Below, in pieces: positions 33,353 through 41,939 of a DNA stretch of 64,000 nucleotides. This DNA comes from Chloroflexaceae bacterium. GTDB taxonomy: Bacteria > Chloroflexota > Chloroflexia > Chloroflexales > Chloroflexaceae. Below the pieces are notes generated by a model. It was not told the DNA's origin, ran no database searches, and saw nothing but the letters and a program-made list of their open reading frames with translations. Position numbers and translations under genes: made by a program. Numbering within the stretch: position 1 is the stretch's first letter; every line of letters starts with the position of its first letter. The stretch is from positions 1 to 64,000 of the forward strand of contig JANWYD010000020.1 of assembly GCA_025057155.1 (NCBI GenBank), written 5' to 3'.

Positions 33353-34216
33353 ATGAGCCTGATACGACTCTGCCGTGAAGACCCGCTGGTAAGCCTGGTG
33401 TACGAACTCTTTGGGGCCAACATCGTGCGCGTGCCCGATGCCCGCGTGCGTCCGCTGACTGTCGTGGCGCACCGCGACGGGCGCAATTTCTTCCGCGGGG
33501 CCCTGCTGCCCCTGCTGACCGACAGCCGGCCCCTGGGCGTCCCGCCCGAAGAGACCGAACTCACCGACATCTCGGGGCGTCGCTCGCGGCGCGTGGCCCT
33601 CGATCTGGGCCTGCACATCCTGCGGGGCTTCCTCAAGGGCTTTGGCGTGCCCGCCGCCGAACTGACCGCCGGCATCACGGGGGCGGCCCACATCCAGTTC
33701 GCCTTCCCCGATGCGCGCCGCCTGGCCCTCGATGTCAATGCGCTGGGCTGGGCTATCGCCGGGCGCTGCATTGACCGCGCCAATCCTGCCGCCGCCATCT
33801 TCTTTGAACACCCTCGCTACGACCTGCTGTTAATCGACTCGGTCCTGATCAGTCGCTACATTACGGTGGTGCTTACCGGCGCACGGGGGCAACGTCTCAA
33901 CGTTGACGTCTCGGCGCTCCGGCACCTTCTGGCCGACCTCGGCGGCCATGTGCACGCCGCCAACGACGGCGAGATCGAGATGACCCTGGCAAGCCCCCAT
34001 GCCCTCACCTTTGCCTTTTCCTGCGTGCGTCTGTTCTTCAACGACGAAGGGCTTATCAGCGTCATGCCGCCCGATCACAGCCGGCGCACCCTCGGCCCCG
34101 CCGGCCTGGCCGCTCCTCTCGTCGCTCGCCCCTCACCCGACCGCATCCAGCTCAGTGCTGGTCCGGGCCTCCTGCTGTGGGACCGCGGGCCGTCTGAACA
34201 GGCGATAGCCAGGTGA
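33353..34216 (+). CDS. bacterial gasdermin-like pore-forming protein (candidate)
   Basis: 287 residues. Features that match bacterial gasdermins: a Cys close to the N-terminus (Cys7; family members are palmitoylated there) followed by 'ANIVRVPDARVRPLTVV' (22-38), 'DISGRRSRRVALDLGLHIL' (72-90) with 'GFLKGFG', an all-alpha/beta body with no signal peptide, 'FAFSCVRLFFNDEGLI' (220-235), and a short C-terminal tail (about 236-287) in the place of the autoinhibitory peptide. Family role: after a protease removes the tail, monomers assemble giant membrane pores and kill the cell. A CHAT protease and a NACHT protein lie upstream on the same strand, the usual gasdermin company. Identification is by pattern, not by a search. 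ATG 33353 with GGGAGAG upstream. Confidence 0.72.
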   Translation: MSLIRLCREDPLVSLVYELFGANIVRVPDARVRPLTVVAHRDGRNFFRGALLPLLTDSRPLGVPPEETELTDISGRRSRRVALDLGLHILRGFLKGFGVPAAELTAGITGAAHIQFAFPDARRLALDVNALGWAIAGRCIDRANPAAAIFFEHPRYDLLLIDSVLISRYITVVLTGARGQRLNVDVSALRHLLADLGGHVHAANDGEIEMTLASPHALTFAFSCVRLFFNDEGLISVMPPDHSRRTLGPAGLAAPLVARPSPDRIQLSAGPGLLLWDRGPSEQAIAR

Positions 34217-34590
34217 TCCGGGGCCGAGGCTGGCAGCATGCAGCTCTCCCAGGAAACCTCTCGTTCTGTCCGGCTCGACTTTGCCGCAGAGGTGCGTGTT
34301 CCGATTTACCGTGGAGTATGCAGAGGATGAGCTTTTTGAGTTCCTCTGCGCCCTCTGCGGTGCGAAGGGGTTCGGCAGAGGCATCCTGCAGAGCAACGAT
34401 TGACGCCAGCGCAAGATCGAGTAAGATTACGAAGGGCCTGGGAACAGGATTTCTGGCGGAGGTGGGGAAACCAGATTTTCTCACCCTCTCCAGCCTGACG
34501 ACTCTCGGGAAGGCGCAGAGGGGTGATGTTCCTCCGAAAACCCCTTCAGACACGAAGGGGCGTTGCAGTTGTAGCAGCACGCACAACAGT
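34217..34590. other. non-coding spacer with repeat elements
   Basis: 374 bases. Contains a 'CTCTGCGCCCTCTGCGG' element with a nearby GCAGAGG inverted copy (about 34287-34366) and a GGGGAAACC-type palindrome at 34461-34485. No gene or convincing promoter was found. It separates the gasdermin-like gene from the next operon. Confidence 0.5.
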
Positions 34591-35037
34591 ATGCATCAAA
34601 ACTTCTTTGTCTACCAGCGCCGCGCCTTGCAGCCACTGCTTTTCTGGGGCATCATCAACAGCATCCTGGGTGCACTGATGCTGCCATTCGGCGGCTTCGC
34701 CCGCCACTTCGGGCTACAGGCGGCGGCGTGGGGGGTGATTGACGTGCTCCTGGCGATGGCCGGGCGGCGCCGGGCGTTGCTGAAAGCTGAGGCCCTGGCC
34801 GAACACTACCTCGACGAGTCCGTCGCGACCCACGAGGCCGAGCGTTTTCGGAACCTGCTGTGGTTCAACGCAGGGCTGGATGTGCTCTACATCGTCGCGG
34901 GGCTGTTCACAGCGCTGCGGTTCCCCGACCGGCCCGATCGCCGGGGTATGGGGCTGGGCATCACTGTGCAGGGAGTCTTTCTGCTGCTCTTTGACGCCCT
35001 CCTGGCCCGTGATGTGGAACGGAAGTTCCTGGTATGA
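34591..35037 (+). CDS. hypothetical four-helix membrane protein
   Basis: 148 residues, unrecognised. Four hydrophobic segments: about 14-32, 43-60, 88-108 and 121-140, with a charged loop ('RRRALLKAEALAEHYLDES') between the second and third. Its stop overlaps the start of the methyltransferase gene (ATGA), so both are expressed together. A longer in-frame extension back to 34213 runs through repeats and is rejected. ATG 34591 has no strong ribosome-binding site. Confidence 0.65.
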   Translation: MHQNFFVYQRRALQPLLFWGIINSILGALMLPFGGFARHFGLQAAAWGVIDVLLAMAGRRRALLKAEALAEHYLDESVATHEAERFRNLLWFNAGLDVLYIVAGLFTALRFPDRPDRRGMGLGITVQGVFLLLFDALLARDVERKFLV

Positions 35038-36128
35038 TTCCCCGCGAACTCTTCCCTCTGCTCCAGTGCCCGACCTGCCGTTCGCGCGACCTCTATGTTA
35101 TGAATGATGGCGTCCACTGTGGATCTTGCGGCGCCGCCTACGCCTTTTGTGACGGCTACATTGACCTGATGCCCCGGAACGTCGCCTTTGGCTACGTCTC
35201 GAAGTACGTCTCCGATGAGGCGGAACTGGCCGAGGAGCTTGATTACCGCGAACTGGCCCCGCCGCTCCTCGCTGCCGGCGTGCGCGACCGGGCGCTGCGG
35301 CGGCTCCTGCGTTTCCGGCCCGCCGATGTGGCCCTCGACAATGGCTGCGGCACGGCCAAACACGCTGTCTGGAACGCCCACCGCGTGCGCCTGATGATCG
35401 GCAGCGATCCGGCCACGCTCTTCGCCGACCAGGCCCGCAAACGGGTGGCCCTCGCCCGCGCCGACTCGCGCAGCCTGCCCTTCGCCGATAACGCCTTCGA
35501 TAAGCTGTTCGCGATTGACATTCTCGAACACTTTCCCCTTGAGGTCATTGACCAGTATCTGGCCGAGAGCGCCCGCGTGTTGCGCCCCGGCGGGCGCATG
35601 CTGGCCTTCTCTAACACGCGCGAACGCTCGCCCATCCAGCCGCTGATTGACCTCAGCCGACGGCTGGGGCGCGTGTTCGTGCGCGCCGGATGGTACGATT
35701 TCGCTCGCGAGGCGCGCCGCAAATCCGACCATGTGAAGGCCCTCGAAACCTGGGAAGACGTGCTGGCAGCCTTTGAACGCGCTGGCCTGCGTCCGGTGAA
35801 GGTGGTGTTCTGGAACAGTCTGTTCACCACCTTTGTCGAGCACGTGTTGATGAAACTTGGCGAGGCCGCGCTGGGTCGCGCGCCCGCGCCGCTCGACAAT
35901 GCGGCCAGCGAACCCGATCCCGCCGCCAGCGGATCGCCCGTCAGCGGCGTCGTCCGCGAGATCCGCGCCCGTCGGCGCATCCGCCGGCGCCTGCGCCCTG
36001 GCAGCCCGGTCTACCTGGCGCTGCTGGCTGTTACGCTGGTGATGGAACTGGACCTCTGGCTGTTTGGCTGGATGCGCTGTGGCAGCTATTTCCTCCTGGC
36101 AGAAAAACCGGGGTGCACATCGTGCTGA
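35034..36128 (+). CDS. SAM-dependent methyltransferase with N-terminal zinc ribbon
   Basis: 364 residues. Trm112-like zinc ribbon with Cys12, Cys15, Cys29 and Cys32 ('LLQCPTCRS', 'VHCGSCGAAY'), then a class I Rossmann methyltransferase: motif I 'ALDNGCGTAKHAV', 'ARADSRSLPFADNAFDKLF', 'LRPGGRMLAFSNT'. A hydrophobic C-terminal segment ('YLALLAVTLVMELDLWLFGW') probably ties it to the membrane. Substrate unknown; small lipids or quinone-like compounds are common for this layout. Start codon overlaps the upstream stop; its end overlaps the Eis-like gene by 16 bases. Confidence 0.85.
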   Translation: MIPRELFPLLQCPTCRSRDLYVMNDGVHCGSCGAAYAFCDGYIDLMPRNVAFGYVSKYVSDEAELAEELDYRELAPPLLAAGVRDRALRRLLRFRPADVALDNGCGTAKHAVWNAHRVRLMIGSDPATLFADQARKRVALARADSRSLPFADNAFDKLFAIDILEHFPLEVIDQYLAESARVLRPGGRMLAFSNTRERSPIQPLIDLSRRLGRVFVRAGWYDFAREARRKSDHVKALETWEDVLAAFERAGLRPVKVVFWNSLFTTFVEHVLMKLGEAALGRAPAPLDNAASEPDPAASGSPVSGVVREIRARRRIRRRLRPGSPVYLALLAVTLVMELDLWLFGWMRCGSYFLLAEKPGCTSC

Positions 36129-37306
36129 CCTACCGCCCGCTCACCGAGCAGGATCTCGACCAGTTTATCGCGCTGGAACAGTACGCCTTTCCGGCCAACT
36201 ACGCCAGCTACGTTTCGACCGAGGTCGCCGCCGATCGTCTGGAGCGCCTGCGCGGCGTGTTCGCCGGTGACGCCCTGGCCGCGCAACTAGAGGTTATTCC
36301 GCTGCGGGTGCAGGCCGGCGCCGGCGACGTTCCCGCGGCGGGCATCGGCGCGGTCGCCAGCGCCCCGCAGGCGCGACGGCAGGGCCACGTAGCCCTGCTG
36401 CTGCGCCATCTGGCCGACGAACTGCGCGCCGGGGGCGTGCCGCTGGCCATCCTGTATCCCTTCAAGCCGTCATTCTACCGCCGGTACGGCTGGGCGATCT
36501 TTTTCGAGCGCCGGATGTACAGCGGTCCCCCGGAACGTTTCGCCAGCTTCCGCGCCGCGCCCGGGGCCTGGGAGCGGGCCGGAGCGGAGCAGATCGAGGA
36601 GTTCGACCGCATCTACCGGGGCGCGCTGCGGGGACGCTTTGGCCCCATTGCACGCGACGCCGCCTGGTGGCGCGACCGGGTGCTCCACGCCCACGGACGG
36701 CCACGCCAGGCCTATATCTGGCGCGATGAACAGGGCCAGGGCCGTTCCTACCTGATCTACCACCTGCGCAACGACGACGACGGCAGGCGCATGGAGTTCC
36801 GCGAACTGGTCGCCCTCGATCCTACGGCCCGCGCCCAGCTCTTCCACTTTATCGCCGGCCACCAGGACCAGGTGCAGCGCGTGCGCTTCCGCGCCCCCGC
36901 CGATGCGCCGGTGAACCTGCTTTTCCCCGATCCGCTGGAGTGTTCGGTGGAGCCGGACTTTATGCTACGCCTGCTCGACGTGCCGGCGGCCCTGGAGGCG
37001 TACCCCTTCGCGCCCGGGGCGAGCGGGCGCCTGACCCTGGCGGTACACGACGACTGGATAGCCGAAAATGCCGCCGTGTTCGCCCTGGAGTTCGCCGCCG
37101 GCCGCTGCCAGGCGACGCGCCTGCCCGTCGGCGCGCCCGCCGATCTGTGCTGTGAGGTGGGGACTCTCGCCCAGATCTACAGCCGGTACCTGCGCCCGCG
37201 CACCGCCGCCGCCTTTGGCGTGCTCGAGGCCCGACGGCGCGAGGCCCTCGACCTGGCCGAACAGGCCTTTGCCGGCCTGGCCCCGTTTAGTTCGGATTTT
37301 TTCTGA
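36113..37306 (+). CDS. Eis-like GNAT N-acetyltransferase with SCP2 domain
   Basis: 397 residues. Three-part Eis layout: N-terminal GNAT domain with acetyl-CoA loop 'VASAPQARRQGHVALLLRHL' and 'AILYPFKPSFYRRYGW', a second GNAT-like domain, and a C-terminal sterol-carrier-protein-like domain ('GRLTLAVHDDWIAENAAVFALEF'). Such enzymes acetylate amines, including aminoglycosides and lysine side chains. Start is GTG at 36113 (another GTG at 36122), overlapping the methyltransferase gene, so it is read in the same operon. Natural substrate unknown. Confidence 0.85.
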   Translation: MHIVLTYRPLTEQDLDQFIALEQYAFPANYASYVSTEVAADRLERLRGVFAGDALAAQLEVIPLRVQAGAGDVPAAGIGAVASAPQARRQGHVALLLRHLADELRAGGVPLAILYPFKPSFYRRYGWAIFFERRMYSGPPERFASFRAAPGAWERAGAEQIEEFDRIYRGALRGRFGPIARDAAWWRDRVLHAHGRPRQAYIWRDEQGQGRSYLIYHLRNDDDGRRMEFRELVALDPTARAQLFHFIAGHQDQVQRVRFRAPADAPVNLLFPDPLECSVEPDFMLRLLDVPAALEAYPFAPGASGRLTLAVHDDWIAENAAVFALEFAAGRCQATRLPVGAPADLCCEVGTLAQIYSRYLRPRTAAAFGVLEARRREALDLAEQAFAGLAPFSSDFF

Positions 37307-37320
37307 GGTGAAGATAGCAG

Positions 37321-37409
37321 GTCCTCACCCTCCCCCTGTCCCCTCCCCCTCCACCTGCGGTGGAGAGGGAGGGGACGCCGGGCGAAGCGAGGCGGGGGAG
37401 GGTGAGGAC
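37321..37409. repeat. long inverted CTCACCCTCCCC intergenic element
   Basis: The ends GTCCTCACCCTCCCCC (37321-37336) and GGGGGAGGGTGAGGAC (37394-37409) are exact inverted repeats around an inner CCACCTGCGGTGG hairpin. Relatives lie at 57680-57953, with shorter traces near 45193 and 45545. Confidence 0.75.
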
Positions 37410-37442
37410 CTGCACCCTATGAGGAGGATGGGGTTCGTGACG

Positions 37443-37475
37443 CCAATTCCCGTTGCGTGCTGTGCATACGCATCA
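37443..37475 (+). repeat. CCAATTCCCGTTG element, copy 1
   Basis: CCAATTCCCGTTG, six variable bases, then GTGCATACGCATCA. The same arrangement occurs at 46756-46788 with one mismatch in the second half. It lies directly upstream of a glycosyltransferase gene. Confidence 0.6.
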
Positions 37476-37501
37476 AGCTCCCGTGAACCCGGCCCACAGC
37501 C

Positions 37502-38542
37502 ATGACCATCCGCCCTCTGTACATCTCCCCGGTAGGCCGGGGCGGCGTTGACTTCGGCATCCAGAATATTACCCGCGCCGTGCGCGCTGCAGGGCTGCGC
37601 CCCGAACTGTTGCGCCTGCCCGAGATCTACAACTTCCTGCCGATGCTCATCCCCAGGGCCATGCCGGAGGGCTGGTGGCGCGGCTTCGACCTCATCCAGG
37701 GGCGCTCGCGGGTGGCCTTCAGCTTCGGGGCAACCGGGCTGCCGGTGGTCACCACCGTACACCATTTGACCACCGACCCCGACCTGCGGCCCTACAGCTC
37801 CTTCGCGCAACGCCTGTTTTACCATCTGGTCGAGGCGCGCTACGACGGTCTCTCCATCGCCTACGCCGACGCCGTGGTCTGCGTGAGCCGCTTTACCCGG
37901 CGGCAGGTCGAGCGCACCTACGGCCGCGCCGATAGCATCATCATTTTTGACGGCATTGACACCGACGTGTTCGCGCCCACGCCGGGGCTGGCGCGCCGCG
38001 ACGATGGCTTGCCGCCCTCGACGGCGCGGATCAGGCTGCTCTTCGTGGGCAACCGCACCCGGCGTAAGGGCTTCGATCTGCTGCCAAAGATTATGGACCT
38101 TTTGCCGCCGGACTATGCGCTCTACTATACCAGCGGCTTTCAGGGGCGCGACAGCAGGCCGCCGCACCCGCGTATGATCCCCATCGGCTCGCCCGACCGC
38201 GCGGGCCTGGTGGCGGCGTACCAGAGCTGCGACCTGCTGCTCTTCCCCTCACGCCTGGAAGGCTTTGGCATCGCCCCCGCCGAGGCCCTGGCCTGCGGGC
38301 GGCCCGTGGTCACGACCAATGCCTCGGCCCTGCCCGAAGTGGTGGACGATGGGCTGAACGGCTTCCTGGTGGCCCGCGACGATGTGGCCGGCTATGCCGA
38401 AAAGGTGCGCGTTCTCGGCGAGGATCCGGCGCTGCGCCGCCGCTTCGGCGAGCACGGGCGGGCGAAGGTGGTGGCCAGCTTTGGCTACGATCAACTCGGC
38501 GGCGGCTTCAAGGCGCTCTACGAGCGGTTGCTGGGCAAATGA
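37502..38542 (+). CDS. glycosyltransferase, family 4 (GT-B)
   Basis: 346 residues. GT-B fold: N-terminal Rossmann part ('PLYISPVGRGGVDFGIQNIT'), 'AVVCVSRFTRRQVERTYG', linker, then the nucleotide-sugar half with 'LLFVGNRTRRKGFDLL' and the retaining-GT4 signature 'FPSRLEGFGIAPAEALACG' (E-x7-E), then 'NGFLVARDD'. It transfers a sugar with retention, typically to an envelope polysaccharide or glycolipid. ATG 37502; weak ribosome-binding site. It ends 98 bases before convergent murJ. Confidence 0.88.
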   Translation: MTIRPLYISPVGRGGVDFGIQNITRAVRAAGLRPELLRLPEIYNFLPMLIPRAMPEGWWRGFDLIQGRSRVAFSFGATGLPVVTTVHHLTTDPDLRPYSSFAQRLFYHLVEARYDGLSIAYADAVVCVSRFTRRQVERTYGRADSIIIFDGIDTDVFAPTPGLARRDDGLPPSTARIRLLFVGNRTRRKGFDLLPKIMDLLPPDYALYYTSGFQGRDSRPPHPRMIPIGSPDRAGLVAAYQSCDLLLFPSRLEGFGIAPAEALACGRPVVTTNASALPEVVDDGLNGFLVARDDVAGYAEKVRVLGEDPALRRRFGEHGRAKVVASFGYDQLGGGFKALYERLLGK

Positions 38543-38585
38543 TCCAGGCAAACGGCGATTTCCGTCATCCATCCGGAAACAAATA

Positions 38586-38610
38586 GCGGGCAACCTTCCG
38601 GATTGCCCGC
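38586..38610. terminator. hairpin between convergent genes
   Basis: GCGGGCAA (38586-38593) pairs with TTGCCCGC (38603-38610) around a 9-base loop, between the glycosyltransferase and murJ ends. There is no clear U-run in either direction. Confidence 0.5.
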
Positions 38611-38640
38611 ACGGTGAACCCGGCCTCTCCATTCCTCGGC

Positions 38641-40260
38641 CTACCCTCCTCGCAGGCGCGCAACTACGGCGCGGGCCGGCCCCGCGCCCAGCGCGAAGGT
38701 GAGCCCCAGGTAGACCAGCGCGCCAGCAAGGCCCACGCCCGCCAGCCAGAGCAACAAGAGCGGCAGGTCACGGGTCCACTGGTAAGGGTGGTCGGCGCTC
38801 AGGGCGGGCAGCATATGGCGCGAGGCTGCGGTCAGGCCGATAAGGAGCGCGCCCAGGACCAGCGCCCCGGCCAGGGACGCGCCGAGCGATCCCCATAGCC
38901 GCCGCTCGCGCCAGAGACCGGGAAGCGTCGTCCCCAGCAGCGCGAAGAGCACGAGCGCCTCGATAGTGTTGGCGATACTGAAGGCGAAGGCCAGGGCGCC
39001 AACGTCCCCGCCGAGGCGCAGAAGGCTCACCCCGAGGGTCAGGTTCAGCGCAACCTGGAACACCCCCACCAGCACCGGCGTCCAGGTGCGTTGCATGGCA
39101 AAAAAGGCGCGGATAAGGATCTCCGAGGCGGCGAAGGCGGGCAGAGCGAGAGCGTAGCCCGCCAGGGCCTGCGTGGTATGCTCCAGCGAGCGGGCATCGA
39201 AAGCGCCGCGCTCGAAGAGCGCCCGCGCCAGGGGAAAGCCGAGCGCCAGCAGCGCGGCGGTGGCCGGCAAGGTCAGCCAGAGAATAGTGGCGAGGGTCTG
39301 ACGCACATCGGCGCTCAGATCGGCATGGCGCCCCTCGGCCACCAGACGGGCCAGGCGCGGAAAGGCCACCTGGCTGAGGCTGAGCGAAAAGATGCCGTAG
39401 GGCAGCAGCATCAACTGGTAGGCGTAGCCCAATCCGGCCACTTTGGCATCGCCAGCAGGCAGGCGGGCAGCCAGGGCCAGGGTGACCACGATGCTCAGGT
39501 AGGCGGCGGCCTGGCCAACCACCCGCGGCCCCATCTGGCGGGCGATGCGCCCCACCTCCTCCATGCCGCGCCCCAGAGACACCCGCAGGCGCATCCCCAT
39601 GCCCCACAGAGGCGGCAGTTGCACCAGCAGGTAGCCAAGCGCGCCGATCGCCACCCCCCAGGCCATGCCCCAGATGCCCAGGCCCAGCATGCCGCCCAGC
39701 GCCGCGCCCAGGGTGATGCCAAGATTGTATACCGACTGGGCCAGAGCCGGCATCGCAAAGTGCTCGCGTGCGTTAAGCGCAGCCATGGCCAGTCCGCCAA
39801 GACCCAGCAAGAGCGGAGACAGCAGAAAGAAGCGAGCCAGGGCCACGGTCAGATCGAGGGTCGCGGCATCAAAGCCGCGCCCGCCGTAGAGCAGCGTCAC
39901 CACCCGCGGCGCGGCGACGAAGACCGCCGCGCTCGCTGCAGCCAGCGCCAGCAATGACCAGGTAACCACGGCGCTGGCGAGGCGCCAGGCCCGCTCCTGC
40001 CCGTCCCGTTCCCAGACCTCGATGAACACGGGGATAAAGCTGCTGCCCAGGGCGCCGCCAATGATGATCAGGTACAGCAGATCGACAATTGAAAATGCGG
40101 CGCGATAGGCCGCCGCCGCTGCGCTGGTGCCAAAGAAGTACGTCGCCACGATGTCGCGCGCCAGGCCCGTTACGCGGCTAAGCACAAAGCCGCCCATGAC
40201 GATCAGGCTATTGCGCGCGGCGCCCGTTGAGACGCGCCGTAGCCGCGACGAGAGTTGCAC
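38641..40260 (-). CDS. murJ: lipid II flippase MurJ (MviN)
   Basis: 539 residues, about 14 membrane segments. Seen: 'MGGFVLSRVTGLARDIVATYFFG' near the N-terminus (the MurJ signature region), 'IIGGALGSSFIPVFIEVWERDG', 'LPYGIFSLSLSQVAFPRLARL', and 'RAFFAMQRTWTPVLVG' (the conserved 'FYA..dT..P' region). It moves lipid II across the cytoplasmic membrane for peptidoglycan synthesis. GTG at 40260 is the most likely start; the in-frame extension to 40437 runs through repeats. Divergent from rpsT. Confidence 0.93.
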   Translation of the reverse strand: MQLSSRLRRVSTGAARNSLIVMGGFVLSRVTGLARDIVATYFFGTSAAAAAYRAAFSIVDLLYLIIIGGALGSSFIPVFIEVWERDGQERAWRLASAVVTWSLLALAAASAAVFVAAPRVVTLLYGGRGFDAATLDLTVALARFFLLSPLLLGLGGLAMAALNAREHFAMPALAQSVYNLGITLGAALGGMLGLGIWGMAWGVAIGALGYLLVQLPPLWGMGMRLRVSLGRGMEEVGRIARQMGPRVVGQAAAYLSIVVTLALAARLPAGDAKVAGLGYAYQLMLLPYGIFSLSLSQVAFPRLARLVAEGRHADLSADVRQTLATILWLTLPATAALLALGFPLARALFERGAFDARSLEHTTQALAGYALALPAFAASEILIRAFFAMQRTWTPVLVGVFQVALNLTLGVSLLRLGGDVGALAFAFSIANTIEALVLFALLGTTLPGLWRERRLWGSLGASLAGALVLGALLIGLTAASRHMLPALSADHPYQWTRDLPLLLLWLAGVGLAGALVYLGLTFALGAGPARAVVARLRGG

Positions 40261-40450
40261 GGCGGGTGCCCTTCTGGTATACTTCAGCGTCAGGCAATCA
40301 TGTACCGGGATAGCCGGCGCCCTCCCGGCAGAGCCAGGCGGGCGCCTGGTTCCCATGTATAGCAGCGGCTGCGCCGCGCATAACGGGAGGAAAACGAGGT
40401 TTTCGCAGGAGGGCTTTACGCTCCCGGCTCCTCCCACGGTGCAGAGGTGC

Positions 40451-40471
40451 GCGGAAAACCAGTTGCCCCGA
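40451..40471. repeat. GGGGAAACC-type palindromic repeat, diverged copy
   Basis: GCGCGGAAAACCAGTTGCCCC just upstream of rpsT, preceded by an AGGAGGGC/GCTCCC-type hairpin at about 40409-40427. Confidence 0.5.
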
Positions 40472-40503
40472 CCGGCGCTAGATTATACTGGAGGAAAGGT
40501 CCC

Positions 40504-40773
40504 TTGGCGAACACGAAATCGGCAAAGAAGCGCATTCGCAGCAACGAACGCAAGCGCCAGCGGAATGTGATGTATCGCTCGCGCGTCAAGACGTTGATTA
40601 AGAAGGCTGAGTTGTCAATCTACAGCGGCACGCCCGACGAGGCCCTGGTGCGCGAGGCGTGCAGCACCCTCGACAAGGCTGCGGTTAAGGGCATCATCCA
40701 CAAGAACAATGCCGCGCGCCGCAAGTCGCGCCTGATGAAGAAGTTCAACGCGGCACGAGCGGCGAGCGCCTGA
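40504..40773 (+). CDS. rpsT: 30S ribosomal protein S20
   Basis: 89 residues, standard length. '[20 protein letters not shown]' at the N-terminus and '[20 protein letters not shown]' near the C-terminus identify S20, a helical-bundle protein of the small subunit body. It begins with TTG at 40504, which follows GGAGGAAAGG at a good distance. A non-AUG start is known for S20 in some bacteria and permits autoregulation. It is convergent with holA, a common genomic neighbour of rpsT. Confidence 0.96.
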   Translation: MANTKSAKKRIRSNERKRQRNVMYRSRVKTLIKKAELSIYSGTPDEALVREACSTLDKAAVKGIIHKNNAARRKSRLMKKFNAARAASA

Positions 40774-40876
40774 TTGCGATCTGGCATCCCCCGCCGCATT
40801 TCCTAATCCATGGGAATCGCGCCTCCCCTACCTGCCTTGCCTTACGCTACTGCATCAGACCGGCAATAACGATTTG

Positions 40877-40899
40877 CTGGGAGGGCCTTGCCCTCCCAG
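40877..40899. terminator. hairpin between rpsT and holA
   Basis: Perfect 10-bp stem: CTGGGAGGGC (40877-40886) and GCCCTCCCAG (40890-40899) with a 3-base loop. It serves convergent genes and also belongs to the GGGAGGGC hairpin family found beside the GGGGAAACC palindromes. Confidence 0.65.
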
Positions 40900-40955
40900 A
40901 CTTTATGTATAAGCCGGAGCGTTTCACCATTATCTCACTTTGACGTCCCAATCAG

Positions 40956-40989
40956 CAATCCCAAATCCAAAATCCAAACTCTAAAATCA
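40956..40989 (-). repeat. TTTTGGAT tandem repeat, inverted orientation
   Basis: Runs of CAAATCCAAAATCC type between rpsT and holA; same family as 2697-2719. Confidence 0.65.
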
Positions 40990-40991
40990 GA

Positions 40992-41939
40992 TCACCGGCA
41001 CGCCTCGGCGACAAACAACTCCAGGGCCACCTCGGCCTGGAGGCGTCCGGTCTTGGTGGCCACGTCGAGTTCGAGCAGCCGGTCGTGCAGGCGTTCAAGC
41101 TCACCCGGACCGAAACCGCGCGCCTGGTCAATCGCCTTGCGCGCCACGAAGGGTTTCAGGTTCAACTCGGCGGCAATCGCCTCCGGGCGGAGCTGCCGGG
41201 CCGCGAGCGCCTGCACCCCCAGCAGAACGCGCATCTGCCGGGCCAGCATAAAGAGCACGTAGGTTGCCGCCTGGCCGTCTTCGAGCAGCGCGCGCGCGCC
41301 CCGCAGCGCCGGGCCGGGCCGCCGGGCGCTTAATGCGTCAATGAAGGCGAACAGGTTCTGCTCCTGCCGATCCTCCACCAGAAGTTGTACCGCTGCCACA
41401 TCAATGGTCTTTCCGCGGCCCGCATAGGTGGCGAGCTTCTCCACCTCGGTCGCCAGGGCGCGCGTATCGTTGCCCACCAGTTCTACCAGTCTGGCGGCGG
41501 CATCGGGGGCCAGACGGGCCTGCTGAGCGGCGGCGCGCTCGGCCAGCCAGCGCAGCAAGGCGGGACCTTCGGGCAGCGGAAACTCGCGCACCTCGCCCGC
41601 CTGCTTCAGGTAGGTGAAGAGAATGCTGCGCCGATCCACGTCCTCGTTCTCTACGAAGACCAGATCGCACCACGCGGGAACCCGTTCAAGGTAGGCCCGC
41701 AACTCCTCGCGTTCCTTGCCCGCCCGGGCATGTTTGAGGGCATCCGACACGATCACCAGGCGGCGATCGGCCAGAAAGGGCAGCGCCTCACAGGCGAGCG
41801 CAAGGGTCTCGAGCTTGAGCCGGCGCCCATCGAGACGAACGCTATTCATCTCGGCGACATCAGGAGGCAGAGCGGCGCGCAACGCCGCCAGGGCTTGGCT
41901 GCGGCTGAACTCGTCGGGGCCATAGAAAAGGTAGAGCAT
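40992..41939 (-). CDS. holA: DNA polymerase III delta subunit
   Basis: 315 residues. The clamp-loader delta subunit opens the beta clamp. Seen: the N-terminal 'LYLFYGPDEFSRSQAL' (degenerate AAA+ start), 'LPFLADRRLVIVSDA', 'VELVGNDTRALATEVEKLATY' and 'VEDRQEQNLFAFIDAL', with a helical C-terminal collar. The order and length fit HolA. ATG 41939. Confidence 0.92.
   Translation of the reverse strand: MLYLFYGPDEFSRSQALAALRAALPPDVAEMNSVRLDGRRLKLETLALACEALPFLADRRLVIVSDALKHARAGKEREELRAYLERVPAWCDLVFVENEDVDRRSILFTYLKQAGEVREFPLPEGPALLRWLAERAAAQQARLAPDAAARLVELVGNDTRALATEVEKLATYAGRGKTIDVAAVQLLVEDRQEQNLFAFIDALSARRPGPALRGARALLEDGQAATYVLFMLARQMRVLLGVQALAARQLRPEAIAAELNLKPFVARKAIDQARGFGPGELERLHDRLLELDVATKTGRLQAEVALELFVAEACR

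Noticed and set aside
40465-40491. TTGCCC...TATACT promoter for rpsT
   Set aside because: The spacer is only 15 bases and the implied start of transcription would remove the ribosome-binding site GGAGG.
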